Assembly (NCBI GenBank): GCA_965220985.1
Contig: OZ244854.1
Coordinates: forward strand, 2,666,001-2,730,000
Reading direction: 5' to 3'
DNA length: 64,000 bases
Origin: JAPPHA01 sp965220985
GTDB taxonomy: Bacteria > Pseudomonadota > Alphaproteobacteria > Rhodobacterales > Rhodobacteraceae
Part shown: piece after piece, positions 9,015-17,461 of the stretch
How the letters are laid out: the number at the start of each line of letters is the position of its first letter
Position numbering within the stretch: position 1 is the first letter of the stretch
Notes under the pieces: generated by a model
Seen by the model: the letters and a program-made list of their open reading frames with translations, nothing else
Database searches by the model: none
Told to the model about the DNA's origin: nothing
Program-made: the position numbers and the translations under genes

Positions 9015-9606
9015 TGTTGTTCCTTTTCTGAGATCAAGCGGGTCGTGAGTTGCCGGGCTGGCTGGTCACGACGACTGTCTGACAATCGAAGTGCGGGCTT
9101 GCATCAGCAATGACGTGATTGTTGGAAAGACTGGAAAAACGTCTCCGCGACTGGGTGCATGTCGGGTCGACCGCCGATACCGACGGTTCCTTGATCGAGG
9201 AGTTTCCAATGATGGGAATGTCGACAAATTGGCATGCACGACCACTTTTCGGGGGATCAAGACGTCAAACACGATCGACATTGGTAATGCAATCGAAGAT
9301 CGGTTGGAAGTCGACCAAATGCTCGCTGGCGTGAGATCGCGTGTCTCGACATTCGATTGGACCGGACGGGCGGTTTGGTCTACTGCTGTCGGCTTGGTGC
9401 CTCAGTCCGCGTTCTGCGGTACATGGCCGCCGGGGCGCCAACATGAACGAACAGGCCACGAAATCGCGTGTCTGCGTACATGCTTGTGCGCGGCCACGGA
9501 CAGTCCGCGCTCCTTGACGACATCTGTTCCAAACCGCGCCAATCCCGAACATGACATCTGACCCGGAGATGGTAATCTGCGTACGAGAATCAAGGAGGAG
9601 TGTCTG
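9015..9606. other. intergenic region without recognisable gene
   Basis: About 590 bases between the bacA start and a small ORF before the dehydratase gene. It should contain the leftward bacA promoter. Several overlapping open frames on both strands here have no family features and no consistent ribosome binding sites. No repeat or RNA gene was recognised. Confidence 0.5.
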
Positions 9607-9810
9607 GTGCAGCCACCACGACAGCAGCCGGAGTGTTCGCGCTTGTTCGGCGTTTGCAGTCTCGTTTGCCATGCATGGCTGGTTGGAGGAGCGGTGGGCA
9701 CGCAAGGAGGGCTTCGTGACCGGCATGGGCAGCAGGGGACTGAACATGCCAAGGTGGGCCGCGAGTCGACCTTTTGTCTCGCCGGATCTGAACCGGAAGG
9801 AATCGTGTGA
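9607..9810 (+). CDS. possible small ORF upstream of dehydratase gene
   Basis: Open frame of 67 codons starting with GTG. A near-perfect Shine-Dalgarno AAGGAGGAG lies seven bases upstream, and the TGA directly abuts the ATG of the dehydratase gene at 9811. The peptide (MQPPRQQPECSRLFGVC...) has four cysteines and no recognised family. It may be a translationally coupled leader peptide. The start signal is the main support; coding evidence is weak. Confidence 0.35.
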   Translation: MQPPRQQPECSRLFGVCSLVCHAWLVGGAVGTQGGLRDRHGQQGTEHAKVGRESTFCLAGSEPEGIV

Positions 9811-11523
9811 ATGTCAGACAGCGTGCAGCGACACGGCCTCGGGCGTGGCCTGACCAATTATGGTGATCGGGGATTCTCGCTCTACCTGCGCCGGTCGTTT
9901 GCGAAATCGATGGGTTACTCGGATGACGCGCTTGCGCGACCGATCGTGGGCATCGCCAACACCGCGAGCGGATTCAACAATTGTCACCGTCACTTCCCGG
10001 AATTGCTCGATGCCGTCCGGCGCGGCGTCTTGATGGCTGGCGGGCTGCCGGTCGAGTTTCCGACGATTTCATTGGGCGAGGTGTTCCTGCATCCAACGAG
10101 CCTCAAGTACCGAAACCTGATGTCGATGGACACCGAGGAGATGATTCGGGCCCAGCCGGTCGATTCGGTGGTGCTGATGGGAGGATGCGACAAGACCGTT
10201 CCGGCGCAACTGATGGGCGCGGCATCCGCAGGCGTTCCGGCCATCCAGTTGGTCGCAGGTCCCATGATGACCGGGCGCCTCGATCGCGAAAGGCTCGGAG
10301 CCTGCACCGATTGCAGGCGATTCTGGGCAAGCTATCGGGCCGGCGAGATCGACGACAACAGGCTGGAGGCCGTCGAAAACCGCCTTGCGACGACTGCGGG
10401 CACCTGCGCCGTCATGGGCACGGCGAGCACCATGGCGTGCATCGCCGAAACGCTGGGCATGATGCTGCCCGGCACAGCCGCGATACCCGCCGTGCACGCT
10501 GACCGTCTGCGTGCCGCCGAGGCCACGGGTGCGGCGGCAGTCCGGCTCGCGAATTCCGGCGGTCCGTCAGCCGAAGATTTCATCACCCAAAAATCGGTCG
10601 AAAACGCATTGCGCGTGCTTCTGGCCCTGGGCGGTTCCACCAACGCGATCATTCATTTGACCGCAGTGGCCGGACGGCTCGGAATCCCCGTCAGATTGGA
10701 GGATTTCAATCGCCTGAGCGACACGACGCCGGTACTTGTCAATCTCAAGCCCGTCGGTTCTCGGTACATGGAGGATTTCTTCGCGGCCGGGGGCATGAGC
10801 GCGGTGCTGCGGGAACTCCGACCCTTGCTGAACCTCGAGTGCAAGACCGTCACCGGCGAGACATTGGAGCAGCGCCTTGATGCCGAGAAAGACTCATGGG
10901 TCGATCGTGAAGTCATCGCAAGCGCCGAAGATCCAGTCGAACCGGAGGGCGGTCTGGTTGCCCTGTTCGGGAATCTCGCGCCTCGCGGCGCGATCCTGAA
11001 GCGCTCGGCGGCGGATCGGTCCCTGTTCGAGCGACAGGCACGCGCGGTCGTGTTCTCGTCGCTCGAGGATCTGGCGAAACGCATCGACAGTCCTGACCTC
11101 GACGTGCGTCCTGACGACGCGCTCGTATTGCAAAATGCGGGACCGCGCAGTGAATCCTGCATGCCCGAGGCGGGTCACCTGCCGATCCCGAGGCGGCTTG
11201 CCGAAGCCGGCGTCAAGGACATGATTCGGATATCCGATGCCCGCATGAGCGGGACCGCTTACGGAACGATCGTCCTTCACGTCACGCCGGAAGCGTCCGT
11301 CGGCGGTCCGTTGTCGCTCGTGCGCTCCGGAGACACGATTAGGCTCAGCGTGTCGGAACGAAGGATCGATCTTCTCGTCGATGACGCGGAACTCGCAGCG
11401 CGTCGTCAGAGTGCAGGAGAATTGGCGCAATCAGCTGATGCGACTCGAGGTTACTCGCGACTCTATGCCGAGTCGGTTCTTCAGGCCGACGAGGGGTGCG
11501 ATTTCGACTTTCTGAGAGGCTGA
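9811..11523 (+). CDS. IlvD/Edd family dehydratase, probable sugar-acid dehydratase
   Basis: Iron-sulfur dehydratase of 570 residues in the dihydroxy-acid/6-phosphogluconate dehydratase family. The cluster cysteines are recognisable in SGFNNCHRHFPEL, MGGCDKTVPAQ and TAGTCAVMGTAST. The C-terminal catalytic segment has ISDARMSGTAYG. Compared with IlvD, the sequence FGNLAPRGAILKRSA and the early GFSLYLRRSFAKSMGY are closer to the sugar-acid branch (arabinonate, xylonate or similar), so valine/isoleucine synthesis is less likely. The exact sugar acid is unknown, and no sugar dehydrogenase or transporter sits beside it. An upstream small ORF ends immediately before the ATG, and GGAAGGAA lies at a usable distance. 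Confidence 0.85.
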   Translation: MSDSVQRHGLGRGLTNYGDRGFSLYLRRSFAKSMGYSDDALARPIVGIANTASGFNNCHRHFPELLDAVRRGVLMAGGLPVEFPTISLGEVFLHPTSLKYRNLMSMDTEEMIRAQPVDSVVLMGGCDKTVPAQLMGAASAGVPAIQLVAGPMMTGRLDRERLGACTDCRRFWASYRAGEIDDNRLEAVENRLATTAGTCAVMGTASTMACIAETLGMMLPGTAAIPAVHADRLRAAEATGAAAVRLANSGGPSAEDFITQKSVENALRVLLALGGSTNAIIHLTAVAGRLGIPVRLEDFNRLSDTTPVLVNLKPVGSRYMEDFFAAGGMSAVLRELRPLLNLECKTVTGETLEQRLDAEKDSWVDREVIASAEDPVEPEGGLVALFGNLAPRGAILKRSAADRSLFERQARAVVFSSLEDLAKRIDSPDLDVRPDDALVLQNAGPRSESCMPEAGHLPIPRRLAEAGVKDMIRISDARMSGTAYGTIVLHVTPEASVGGPLSLVRSGDTIRLSVSERRIDLLVDDAELAARRQSAGELAQSADATRGYSRLYAESVLQADEGCDFDFLRG

Positions 11524-11642
11524 AGACCATGAATTGCCGCCAGATTTCGACAACACCGCATGGGGCTGCGTAGACCGTCGTCAGGTCGTCCTGGCATTCG
11601 CCAAACGATGTCCGAAAGATATCACGAAAGGGAGTTCTCGAC

Positions 11643-12122
11643 ATGACCACCAATGCAAAGGTTCGAACCTGCCTGTGGTTCAATGACAACGCGCTCCCCG
11701 CAGCAGAGTTCTATTGCAGTCTTTTGCCCGACAGTCGGATCGAAAAGATCGGGCGTCAGCCGAATGAGGCGGGCGCCGACGGGCCGGATCGTGTGGTGAG
11801 TGTCGAATTCACCCTTGCGGGAACGCCGTACATGGGACTGAACGGCGGGCCGAGATACGAACTCGACGAAGCCGTGTCGATTTCGGTTTCAACCGAAGAC
11901 CAGGCCGAGACGGATCGGTTGTGGGATGCTCTCGTTGCAGACGGCGGTTCCGAGCTCTGGTGCGGTTGGTTGAAGGATCGATTCGGCTTGTCGTGGCAAA
12001 TCGTTCCAAAGCGTCTGCTCGAACTCCTGGACGGGGAATATCACGGGCCTGTCTGGGATGCCCTGATGCAAATGTGCAAGATCGACATCGACAAGCTGGA
12101 AGCAGCGGCCAAGTGTTCATGA
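11643..12122 (+). CDS. PhnB-like VOC family protein
   Basis: Small cytoplasmic protein of 159 residues in the vicinal-oxygen-chelate superfamily, PhnB / 3-demethylubiquinone methyltransferase-like group. Visible motifs are TCLWFNDNALPAAEFYCSLLPDS at the N-terminus, VEFTLAGTPYMGLNGGP in the centre, and CGWLKDRFGLSWQIVPKRLLELL near the end, all typical of this family. GGGAG lies before the ATG. Function is generally undetermined for this group despite the methyltransferase label often attached to it. It follows the dehydratase by 119 bases and may or may not share its transcript. Confidence 0.85.
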   Translation: MTTNAKVRTCLWFNDNALPAAEFYCSLLPDSRIEKIGRQPNEAGADGPDRVVSVEFTLAGTPYMGLNGGPRYELDEAVSISVSTEDQAETDRLWDALVADGGSELWCGWLKDRFGLSWQIVPKRLLELLDGEYHGPVWDALMQMCKIDIDKLEAAAKCS

Positions 12123-12546
12123 CTTTGAGACTGCCAGCGGGCGCATCCGGCCCCTGATGAGCCAAGTGACGCGGAAAGGGCACGTCCTGTTTCCGCGATC
12201 GATCGAGACATTGCCTGGTTCATTGCATAACCGTTAGGTCAAGGTGTGACGGCGTGCATTCGGGGGGGTCAAATTCGAAAATGCGAGTGCAACACCTGCG
12301 ATAGCTGTTTGACGGCCTGAATCCCCCACATGTTGCGATTAGGATGATGACCGCGATACTCCTCGGCACACGAAAGAAGGGTGTCTCATGCCGAGCGGCC
12401 ATTGCCAATTCACCATGCAAGTACGTTGCCATTTGACCCGTTCGTGCTGATCTGGTTGAAAACGACGACTGACGCAGGTCCATGGAATCTGCGGTCGTTT
12501 CTGATATCGGAGCAGTCAAGCAGGACAGAATGGCCGCGCTCATCCG
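12123..12546. other. intergenic region without recognisable gene
   Basis: About 420 bases between the VOC protein and the AAA-ATPase-like gene. Open frames on either strand lack family features. No repeat, terminator with a T-run or RNA gene was recognised. Confidence 0.5.
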
Positions 12547-14124
12547 ATGAGATCACAAATGAACCGTCGCCCACTTCCGGTTGGCATCCAGAACTTTCGC
12601 AAACTTCGACAAAAGGATGCCTACTACGTCGACAAGACCCCGCTCATACGGCGGTTGGTGGATGATGGCGATTATTACTTTCTTTCCCGGCCTCGGCGAT
12701 TCGGCAAGAGCCTCCTGATCAGCACGCTGAAATCGCTGTTCGAATGCGACGAAGAACTGTTTCGGGGTCTCGACATCCATGACGAATGGGACTGGTCGAC
12801 GCCGCACCCTGTTTTGCGCCTGAGTTTCGGCGGAAAGTACAGCGACCCTGCAGAAATCGAAAAGCATATCATTTTGCAGTTGACGAAATTGGAACGTCGG
12901 TACGATCTCGGTCATGACACGATGTCCGACACCGGTGCCCAGCGACTGGACAGCGTTCTCGATCGTCTTCACCATTCAACCGGCATGCCCGTGGTCGTGT
13001 TGGTGGACGAGTACGACAAGCCGATACTCGATGCGCTCAAGGACACTGAACGGGCGGAGGCCAACCGAGAGTATCTGCGTGGATTCTACGGCGTCATCAA
13101 GGACATGGATGAACAAGTCCGCTTCGTTTTCGTCACCGGCGTGAGCATGTTCACGAAGGTCAGCCTGTTCTCTGGCCTCAACAACCTGGAGGACATCAGC
13201 CTCGATCCGAACTATGGCACCATCTGCGGCTACACCGAAGACGATCTCGATCGCGTGTTCGCACCCGAACTTTCGGGACTGGACCGCGACGAGATACGGA
13301 AGTGGTACAACGGGTACAACTGGCTGGGCGACGAGCGGGTCTACAATCCGTTCGGCCTGCTGCTGCTGTTCCGCACCCGCCGGTTCGAACCCCACTGGTT
13401 CGAGACCAGCACTCCGACGTTTTTGTTCGAGAAGATGATGGAAGCGTCCATCACCCCGATGGATCTCGAGAATTGGATGACCGACAGGAGCCTGGTCTCG
13501 AAGTTCGATGTCAGGGACTTCGCGATCGAGGCCCTGATGTTCCAGACCGGGTACCTGACCATCGCCGAGCAACTTGGAGACAAGTACGACAGGCAGTTTC
13601 GCCTGGATTACCCGAATTTCGAGGTTCGACGCAGTCTGAACCGCGGGTTGCTTGAACATGTGGGCAAACGATCCTTTGCAGCGATAGGGGCAGCCCGGGG
13701 CCTCCACGAGTGCCTGGAGGCTAACGATTTTGGTGGATTTGCCGATCGTCTCCGCGCCTATCTGTCCGGGATCCCTCACCAGTGGCACGCGAGTGCCGAT
13801 CTTGCCCGTTACGAGGCGTGGTATGCGAGCCAGTTGTACATGTGTTTTGGGACAATTGACCTGGACGTCCGTGTCGAGGAGTCATCGAGCCACGGTCGGG
13901 CGGACATGGTCGTCCTCAGCGGCGGCCAGGTATTTGTTCTCGATTTCAAAATGGCTGACGGGGAGGATGCTGCAGCATCGGCGCTGAATGCGGCAGTCGT
14001 GCAGATGCGCGAGCGAGGCTATGCCGAAAAATACCGCGACCGCGGCGAACCGATCTACTTGATCGGTGTGGCCTGCGGTGGCGAAGCAAGGAACGTCCTC
14101 GATATCCGAGTCGAGAGTGCCTGA
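12547..14124 (+). CDS. AAA-ATPase-like / PD-(D/E)XK nuclease domain protein
   Basis: Protein of 525 residues with the AAA-ATPase-like domain (PF09820 type) followed by a PD-(D/E)XK nuclease-like domain (PF08011/DUF1703 type). The N-terminus has the diagnostic LPVGIQNFRKLRQKDAYYVDKT, then a P-loop-like SRPRRFGKSLL and the Walker B strand VVVLVDEYDKPILDAL. The C-terminal nuclease motif reads GRADMVV...VFVLDFKM, with Asp in place of the usual Glu of ExK. Members are abundant in accessory DNA of Bacteroidetes and some Proteobacteria; their function is unproven. A second in-frame ATG at 12559 is an alternative start. It stands alone, about 215 bases left of an insertion sequence, and is probably accessory DNA. 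Confidence 0.82.
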   Translation: MRSQMNRRPLPVGIQNFRKLRQKDAYYVDKTPLIRRLVDDGDYYFLSRPRRFGKSLLISTLKSLFECDEELFRGLDIHDEWDWSTPHPVLRLSFGGKYSDPAEIEKHIILQLTKLERRYDLGHDTMSDTGAQRLDSVLDRLHHSTGMPVVVLVDEYDKPILDALKDTERAEANREYLRGFYGVIKDMDEQVRFVFVTGVSMFTKVSLFSGLNNLEDISLDPNYGTICGYTEDDLDRVFAPELSGLDRDEIRKWYNGYNWLGDERVYNPFGLLLLFRTRRFEPHWFETSTPTFLFEKMMEASITPMDLENWMTDRSLVSKFDVRDFAIEALMFQTGYLTIAEQLGDKYDRQFRLDYPNFEVRRSLNRGLLEHVGKRSFAAIGAARGLHECLEANDFGGFADRLRAYLSGIPHQWHASADLARYEAWYASQLYMCFGTIDLDVRVEESSSHGRADMVVLSGGQVFVLDFKMADGEDAAASALNAAVVQMRERGYAEKYRDRGEPIYLIGVACGGEARNVLDIRVESA

Positions 14125-14339
14125 AGTTTGCCTCAATTGAACGGACCCGAAATTGCCTGTGAGCGCCTTGGTCTTTCGGATTCCGACCATCCGACGGGTT
14201 GATTCCTCCATCGCGTGATCGACAACTCCCGCTTCTTGATGGTGCCATGGGTTCAACCCCCGTACCTGGCATCCGACGTCCTCTCGGCCATGCATCGCCA
14301 ACCGTCGCAGTCATGGAGTGGCCGATTGAAGAGTTTTCC

Positions 14340-14378
14340 TGCTAGCCTCGATTCCCAACGGCCATGAATAATGTGACG
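14340..14378 (+). repeat. left terminal inverted repeat of the insertion sequence
   Basis: 39 bases identical to the reverse complement of 16402-16440. It starts TGCTAGCCTCG and ends AATGTGACG. Confidence 0.93.
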
Positions 14379-14387
14379 GATTCGGCC

Positions 14388-16124
14388 TCATGGGAAGCGG
14401 ATCTTGAGCGTCTTGTTGCCGAGCCACGGGATTTTCTGTTCGATTTCGCCGTATCGAGCGGCCAGGAGCAGCGGGTTGTTCGTGCGGCGTCCCATGCGGA
14501 CGATGATCTCGTCTTCGGTGATCCTGATTTTTGCGCTGGCGCGGACGAGATTTCGGAAGATTGATTTCGGCTTGGCCGTTTCCATTCCGTTGCCGGCTCG
14601 GGCTCCGAGGACCCTGTAGAGGCTGCTGGCCATCAGCGTGAGCTGGATGTCGAAGTCGACCCGCAGGGGGACGGCGGCGGACAGCGCATCCATGTGGAAG
14701 AAGTCGATGGCATCGGCGATGGTGTTCTCGATGACCATGCGACGGGCGTAGCGGTCGACCAGCTTGCCGGCGGATTCGTTCATCTGGTTGGTCAGGAGCA
14801 ACGTCGGCTTGTCGTGGCCGAGATCGGCGATGGCGATCTGCCGGATGTCCCCGGGATAGTCCTTGATGCGAACGGTCGAGTCGATGATGCGCGGGTTCCT
14901 GTAGTCGCGCCCGACATTGGTGAGGGTGATCCTGCGCCATGCCTCCGGCGGCTCGGCGTGCAGTTCCGCGATCATTCGCTGGGTTCGTCGACGCAGGGTG
15001 ATGAAGGCGACGCCCATGTCTTCGAGCCTTGCGAGGTTGGCAAAGGTGGTCACGCGGCTGTCGAAGACGAGTTCCGCAGGCAGGGTCCCTGTCCGCGTGC
15101 GCCAGGCGTCGACGAAGCGGAGAACCTCGTCGTTCTGACCGCTCTTTCGCAGTCCGGCGTTGGCGTAGGCGAAGGTGCGGGCATCGGCATCGCGGGCGAG
15201 GAATGCGAGAACCCCTCTCTGGCGCCGGCTTCGCTTCGAGACGTAGTGTTTCTCGATGAGGGCGTCGTCGCCGTGATAGGGGATGGTGTGGAAGTCGAGA
15301 TCGAAGGACTGGCCGCCGCCGAGGTCGACCTCGAGGCCGCGCACCCCCGCATGCCATCGGTCCATCATGGTGGGCGCGATGCGGGGGTCGAAGCGGCATG
15401 AGTATTCGGTGAGGGTCGCGCGCTTGGGGATGACGTTGAGGCCGGCGAAGAGGGCAATGCCCTGGTCGAGGGTCTCTGCCATGACCTGTGTCGGGCGACC
15501 GATGCCCCACAGCTTGAGAGCGAGCAGGGAACGCATGGCCTCGCCGGCGCTGATCCTTTCGCTCCCCGGCAGCCCGCACGCGGCGGCGAGATCGTCGATG
15601 TCGATCCTGGCGAGATCGGGCGCGAAGAGGAACAGGCCGCCGAAGTCGGTTTGAATGGTCCTGGGCGAGAGGTCGAGCTGGCGGCGATCGGCCATGGGGG
15701 CCGGATAGGGCCTGGTGGCCCTGGTGCGTTCGTCGAACGAGCGGCGCCACAGCTTGGGCAGCCCGGCCTGCTTGATCACGCGTGCCACGGTGGTGGCGCT
15801 GACCTTGATCTTGTCCTCGCGTTTCAGCGTTGCGGCGATCTCCGATGCCGAGAGGCCTCTTTGCATGCGCAGCTCGACGATGCGCGCGTCGCGGTCGACT
15901 CCCGGCTTGGGTTTGCGCCGTCCCCTCTGATCGGGAAGGAAGAAGGGACAGTCGGGCTTCTTGAGGAATGCGGTGCGCAGGTTCCTGAGTGTTCCGACCG
16001 TGTATCCGAAGCGCCGGGCTGCATCGTCGACCGACACCTGTTCGACGAAGATGGCGCGCAGCGCCTCGTACTTTCTGTGCGTTGCGTTTTCCGGCTTGAC
16101 GAAGCGTTGTGCGTGCTTGTTCAT
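14388..16124 (-). CDS. IS4-superfamily-like DDE transposase
   Basis: Transposase of 578 residues, apparently intact. An N-terminal helix-turn-helix region (about residues 20-55, DDAARRFGYTVGTLRNL) and a second one (about 90-125, LSASEIAATLKRED, VSATTVARVIKQAGL) precede the catalytic core. The core has the first Asp in FDLDFHTIPYHGDD, a second Asp in LVFDSRVTTF, and a Y-x2-R-x3-E signature in DRYARRMVIENTIADAIDFF. The following MDALSAAVPLRVDFDIQLTLMASSLYR helix is typical of long DDE transposases of this type. The family is best described as IS4-superfamily-like; assigning IS701, IS1380 or IS1634 needs a database. No frameshift is seen, so the element may be active. Confidence 0.88.
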   Translation of the reverse strand: MNKHAQRFVKPENATHRKYEALRAIFVEQVSVDDAARRFGYTVGTLRNLRTAFLKKPDCPFFLPDQRGRRKPKPGVDRDARIVELRMQRGLSASEIAATLKREDKIKVSATTVARVIKQAGLPKLWRRSFDERTRATRPYPAPMADRRQLDLSPRTIQTDFGGLFLFAPDLARIDIDDLAAACGLPGSERISAGEAMRSLLALKLWGIGRPTQVMAETLDQGIALFAGLNVIPKRATLTEYSCRFDPRIAPTMMDRWHAGVRGLEVDLGGGQSFDLDFHTIPYHGDDALIEKHYVSKRSRRQRGVLAFLARDADARTFAYANAGLRKSGQNDEVLRFVDAWRTRTGTLPAELVFDSRVTTFANLARLEDMGVAFITLRRRTQRMIAELHAEPPEAWRRITLTNVGRDYRNPRIIDSTVRIKDYPGDIRQIAIADLGHDKPTLLLTNQMNESAGKLVDRYARRMVIENTIADAIDFFHMDALSAAVPLRVDFDIQLTLMASSLYRVLGARAGNGMETAKPKSIFRNLVRASAKIRITEDEIIVRMGRRTNNPLLLAARYGEIEQKIPWLGNKTLKIRFP

Positions 16125-16401
16125 GTTCTTTTGGTTGTTAGCCTGCAGATGCCACTATATTTCGTCGATCACCCTTGGTCAAGGGGAAAGTTCGTTTCAC
16201 CGGGACAGGGTTTTATTTTCGAGCGTTTACGGGCGTTTCTGGCCGTCATGAGCGTAAATCTGGGCTGTTCTTGCCAAGAGCGGGCCTCGGCGTTTTCAGA
16301 CTAGATCAGTGGCGACTGCAGGCAAACAATCATAAATATATGAGACCGTGGCTTCAAAAAAGCCCGATAGCACCCAGATTCGGCTTGCAAAGGCCGCATC
16401 T

Positions 16402-16440
16402 CGTCACATTATTCATGGCCGTTGGGAATCGAGGCTAGCA
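16402..16440 (-). repeat. right terminal inverted repeat of the insertion sequence
   Basis: 39 bases, the exact reverse complement of 14340-14378. It ends in GAGGCTAGCA on the plus strand. Confidence 0.93.
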
Positions 16441-16466
16441 CTCGGTTGTCAAAGAACTTCGGGCGC

Positions 16467-17357
16467 TCATTCCAAACACGATTTAGCAATCCCATGGAGA
16501 ATCGACGTAAATTTTGTAACCGCAAGGGATCGGGCGGCATATTCGGGCAAAACGATGGCGAAGCCGAATTTCACTCCCGGTCTAAACGGGATCGCCACCA
16601 CGGCAGAGTCTTTGAAAACCGACGCGGTCAGTGGATCTACGACACCCACCCCAACACCGAACTCAGCGAGTTTGCAAATCGAAAAGCTGGACGTTGCCTC
16701 AACCAGGTTGCCATGTTCACCATCTGATTCCGATAGGACTTTCCTCAACTCTTTTCCTACCGCAAGCTCTGGCGAGATCCCCAAGGTTGTTTCCCCCACC
16801 AAATCTGACCATTTCACCGATCGCCGACTCGCAAGCGGGCTGCTTGCAGGAACGATGCAGGGGCATAGGGGTTGATAGATTCGTTCAAGTATCACGCCGG
16901 GATATTCAATCGGAAAGGCTGCCAAGCCAATATCGATCTGCTTGTTCGAAGTCAGTTCGAGTATCTTGCCTGAACTACGAACCTCAAGGCGTATCTTTAA
17001 GTCAGGATAGGCTTTGTGAATCCCTTGTATGGCAAGCGGTGCGAGCTCTAATGCTGCAGCGGGAAAAGCAGCGATTCGCAGGCAATCGTTTTTGAGATTT
17101 GCGATTTCTTCGGCCACGCGATCAAGATGACGAATACCGTCAAATGTCGACTGAATGTGTTTGAAGAAAACTTCACCCTCGGGTGTTGGGGTGATCTTGC
17201 CAGGCAGTCTGTCGAACAGATCAAAGCCGATAGATCTCTCTAGGTCCATGATGAGGCGGCTCACCCCAGGTTGCGAGACGTTCAGGAAATTGGCCGCCTC
17301 GGTCACGCTTCCCGCGAGCATAACCGCGCGGTAGGCTTCAATCTGATTGAACTTCAT
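16467..17357 (-). CDS. LysR family transcriptional regulator
   Basis: LysR-type regulator of 296 residues. The N-terminal winged HTH reads MKFNQIEAYRAVMLAGSVTE, then AANFLNVSQPGVSRLIMDLE, with FDLFDRLPGKITPTPEG after it. The effector-binding domain follows (LRIAAFPAAALELAPLAIQ ... SICKLAEFGVGVGVVDP). A longer frame reaches 17438, but homology starts at the ATG at 17357, which is preferred. It is the last gene of the leftward arm of the catabolic island, 104 bases after the HcnB-like gene, so it probably controls the island, perhaps at the 24.3-kb inverted repeat. It lies next to the right end of the insertion sequence but is not truncated. Confidence 0.9.
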   Translation of the reverse strand: MKFNQIEAYRAVMLAGSVTEAANFLNVSQPGVSRLIMDLERSIGFDLFDRLPGKITPTPEGEVFFKHIQSTFDGIRHLDRVAEEIANLKNDCLRIAAFPAAALELAPLAIQGIHKAYPDLKIRLEVRSSGKILELTSNKQIDIGLAAFPIEYPGVILERIYQPLCPCIVPASSPLASRRSVKWSDLVGETTLGISPELAVGKELRKVLSESDGEHGNLVEATSSFSICKLAEFGVGVGVVDPLTASVFKDSAVVAIPFRPGVKFGFAIVLPEYAARSLAVTKFTSILHGIAKSCLE

Positions 17358-17461
17358 ATCGGATTTCCGAAAGCTGCGGTTTGAGAGCTTCTGAGAATTC
17401 TTACATGGCGCGGGCGCTTTGGCAAAGCGGCACTGCATGGCAACCTTTTGCAGGGGTGTGC

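Larger units (their letters stand above)
14340..16440. mobile_element. complete insertion sequence with 39-bp perfect terminal inverted repeats
   Basis: A 2101-base element bounded by inverted repeats that match perfectly over 39 bases (14340-14378 and the complement of 16402-16440), then drift apart. Each repeat begins TGCTAGCCTCGATTCCC. The outermost GCTAGC is palindromic, so the same bases can be read as a direct repeat at both ends; a 4- to 6-base CTAG-type target duplication is possible and the exact boundary is ambiguous by a few bases. It contains one transposase gene on the minus strand, whose stop lies about 10 bases inside the left repeat. The right end lies 27 bases from the lysR stop codon of the catabolic island. 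Confidence 0.9.

Noticed and set aside
7683..9113. A 476-codon plus-strand frame opposite bacA
   Set aside because: It is highly charged, lacks family motifs and lies antisense to the bacA gene, whose membrane helices and motifs are clear.
9811..11523. Dehydratase as IlvD of branched-chain amino acid synthesis
   Set aside because: The sequence is closer to the sugar-acid branch and there are no ilv genes nearby.
14311..15750. A 479-codon frame overlapping the transposase on the same strand
   Set aside because: It is rich in Arg, Pro and His, as expected for an out-of-frame reading of GC-rich DNA; the 578-residue frame has the transposase motifs.
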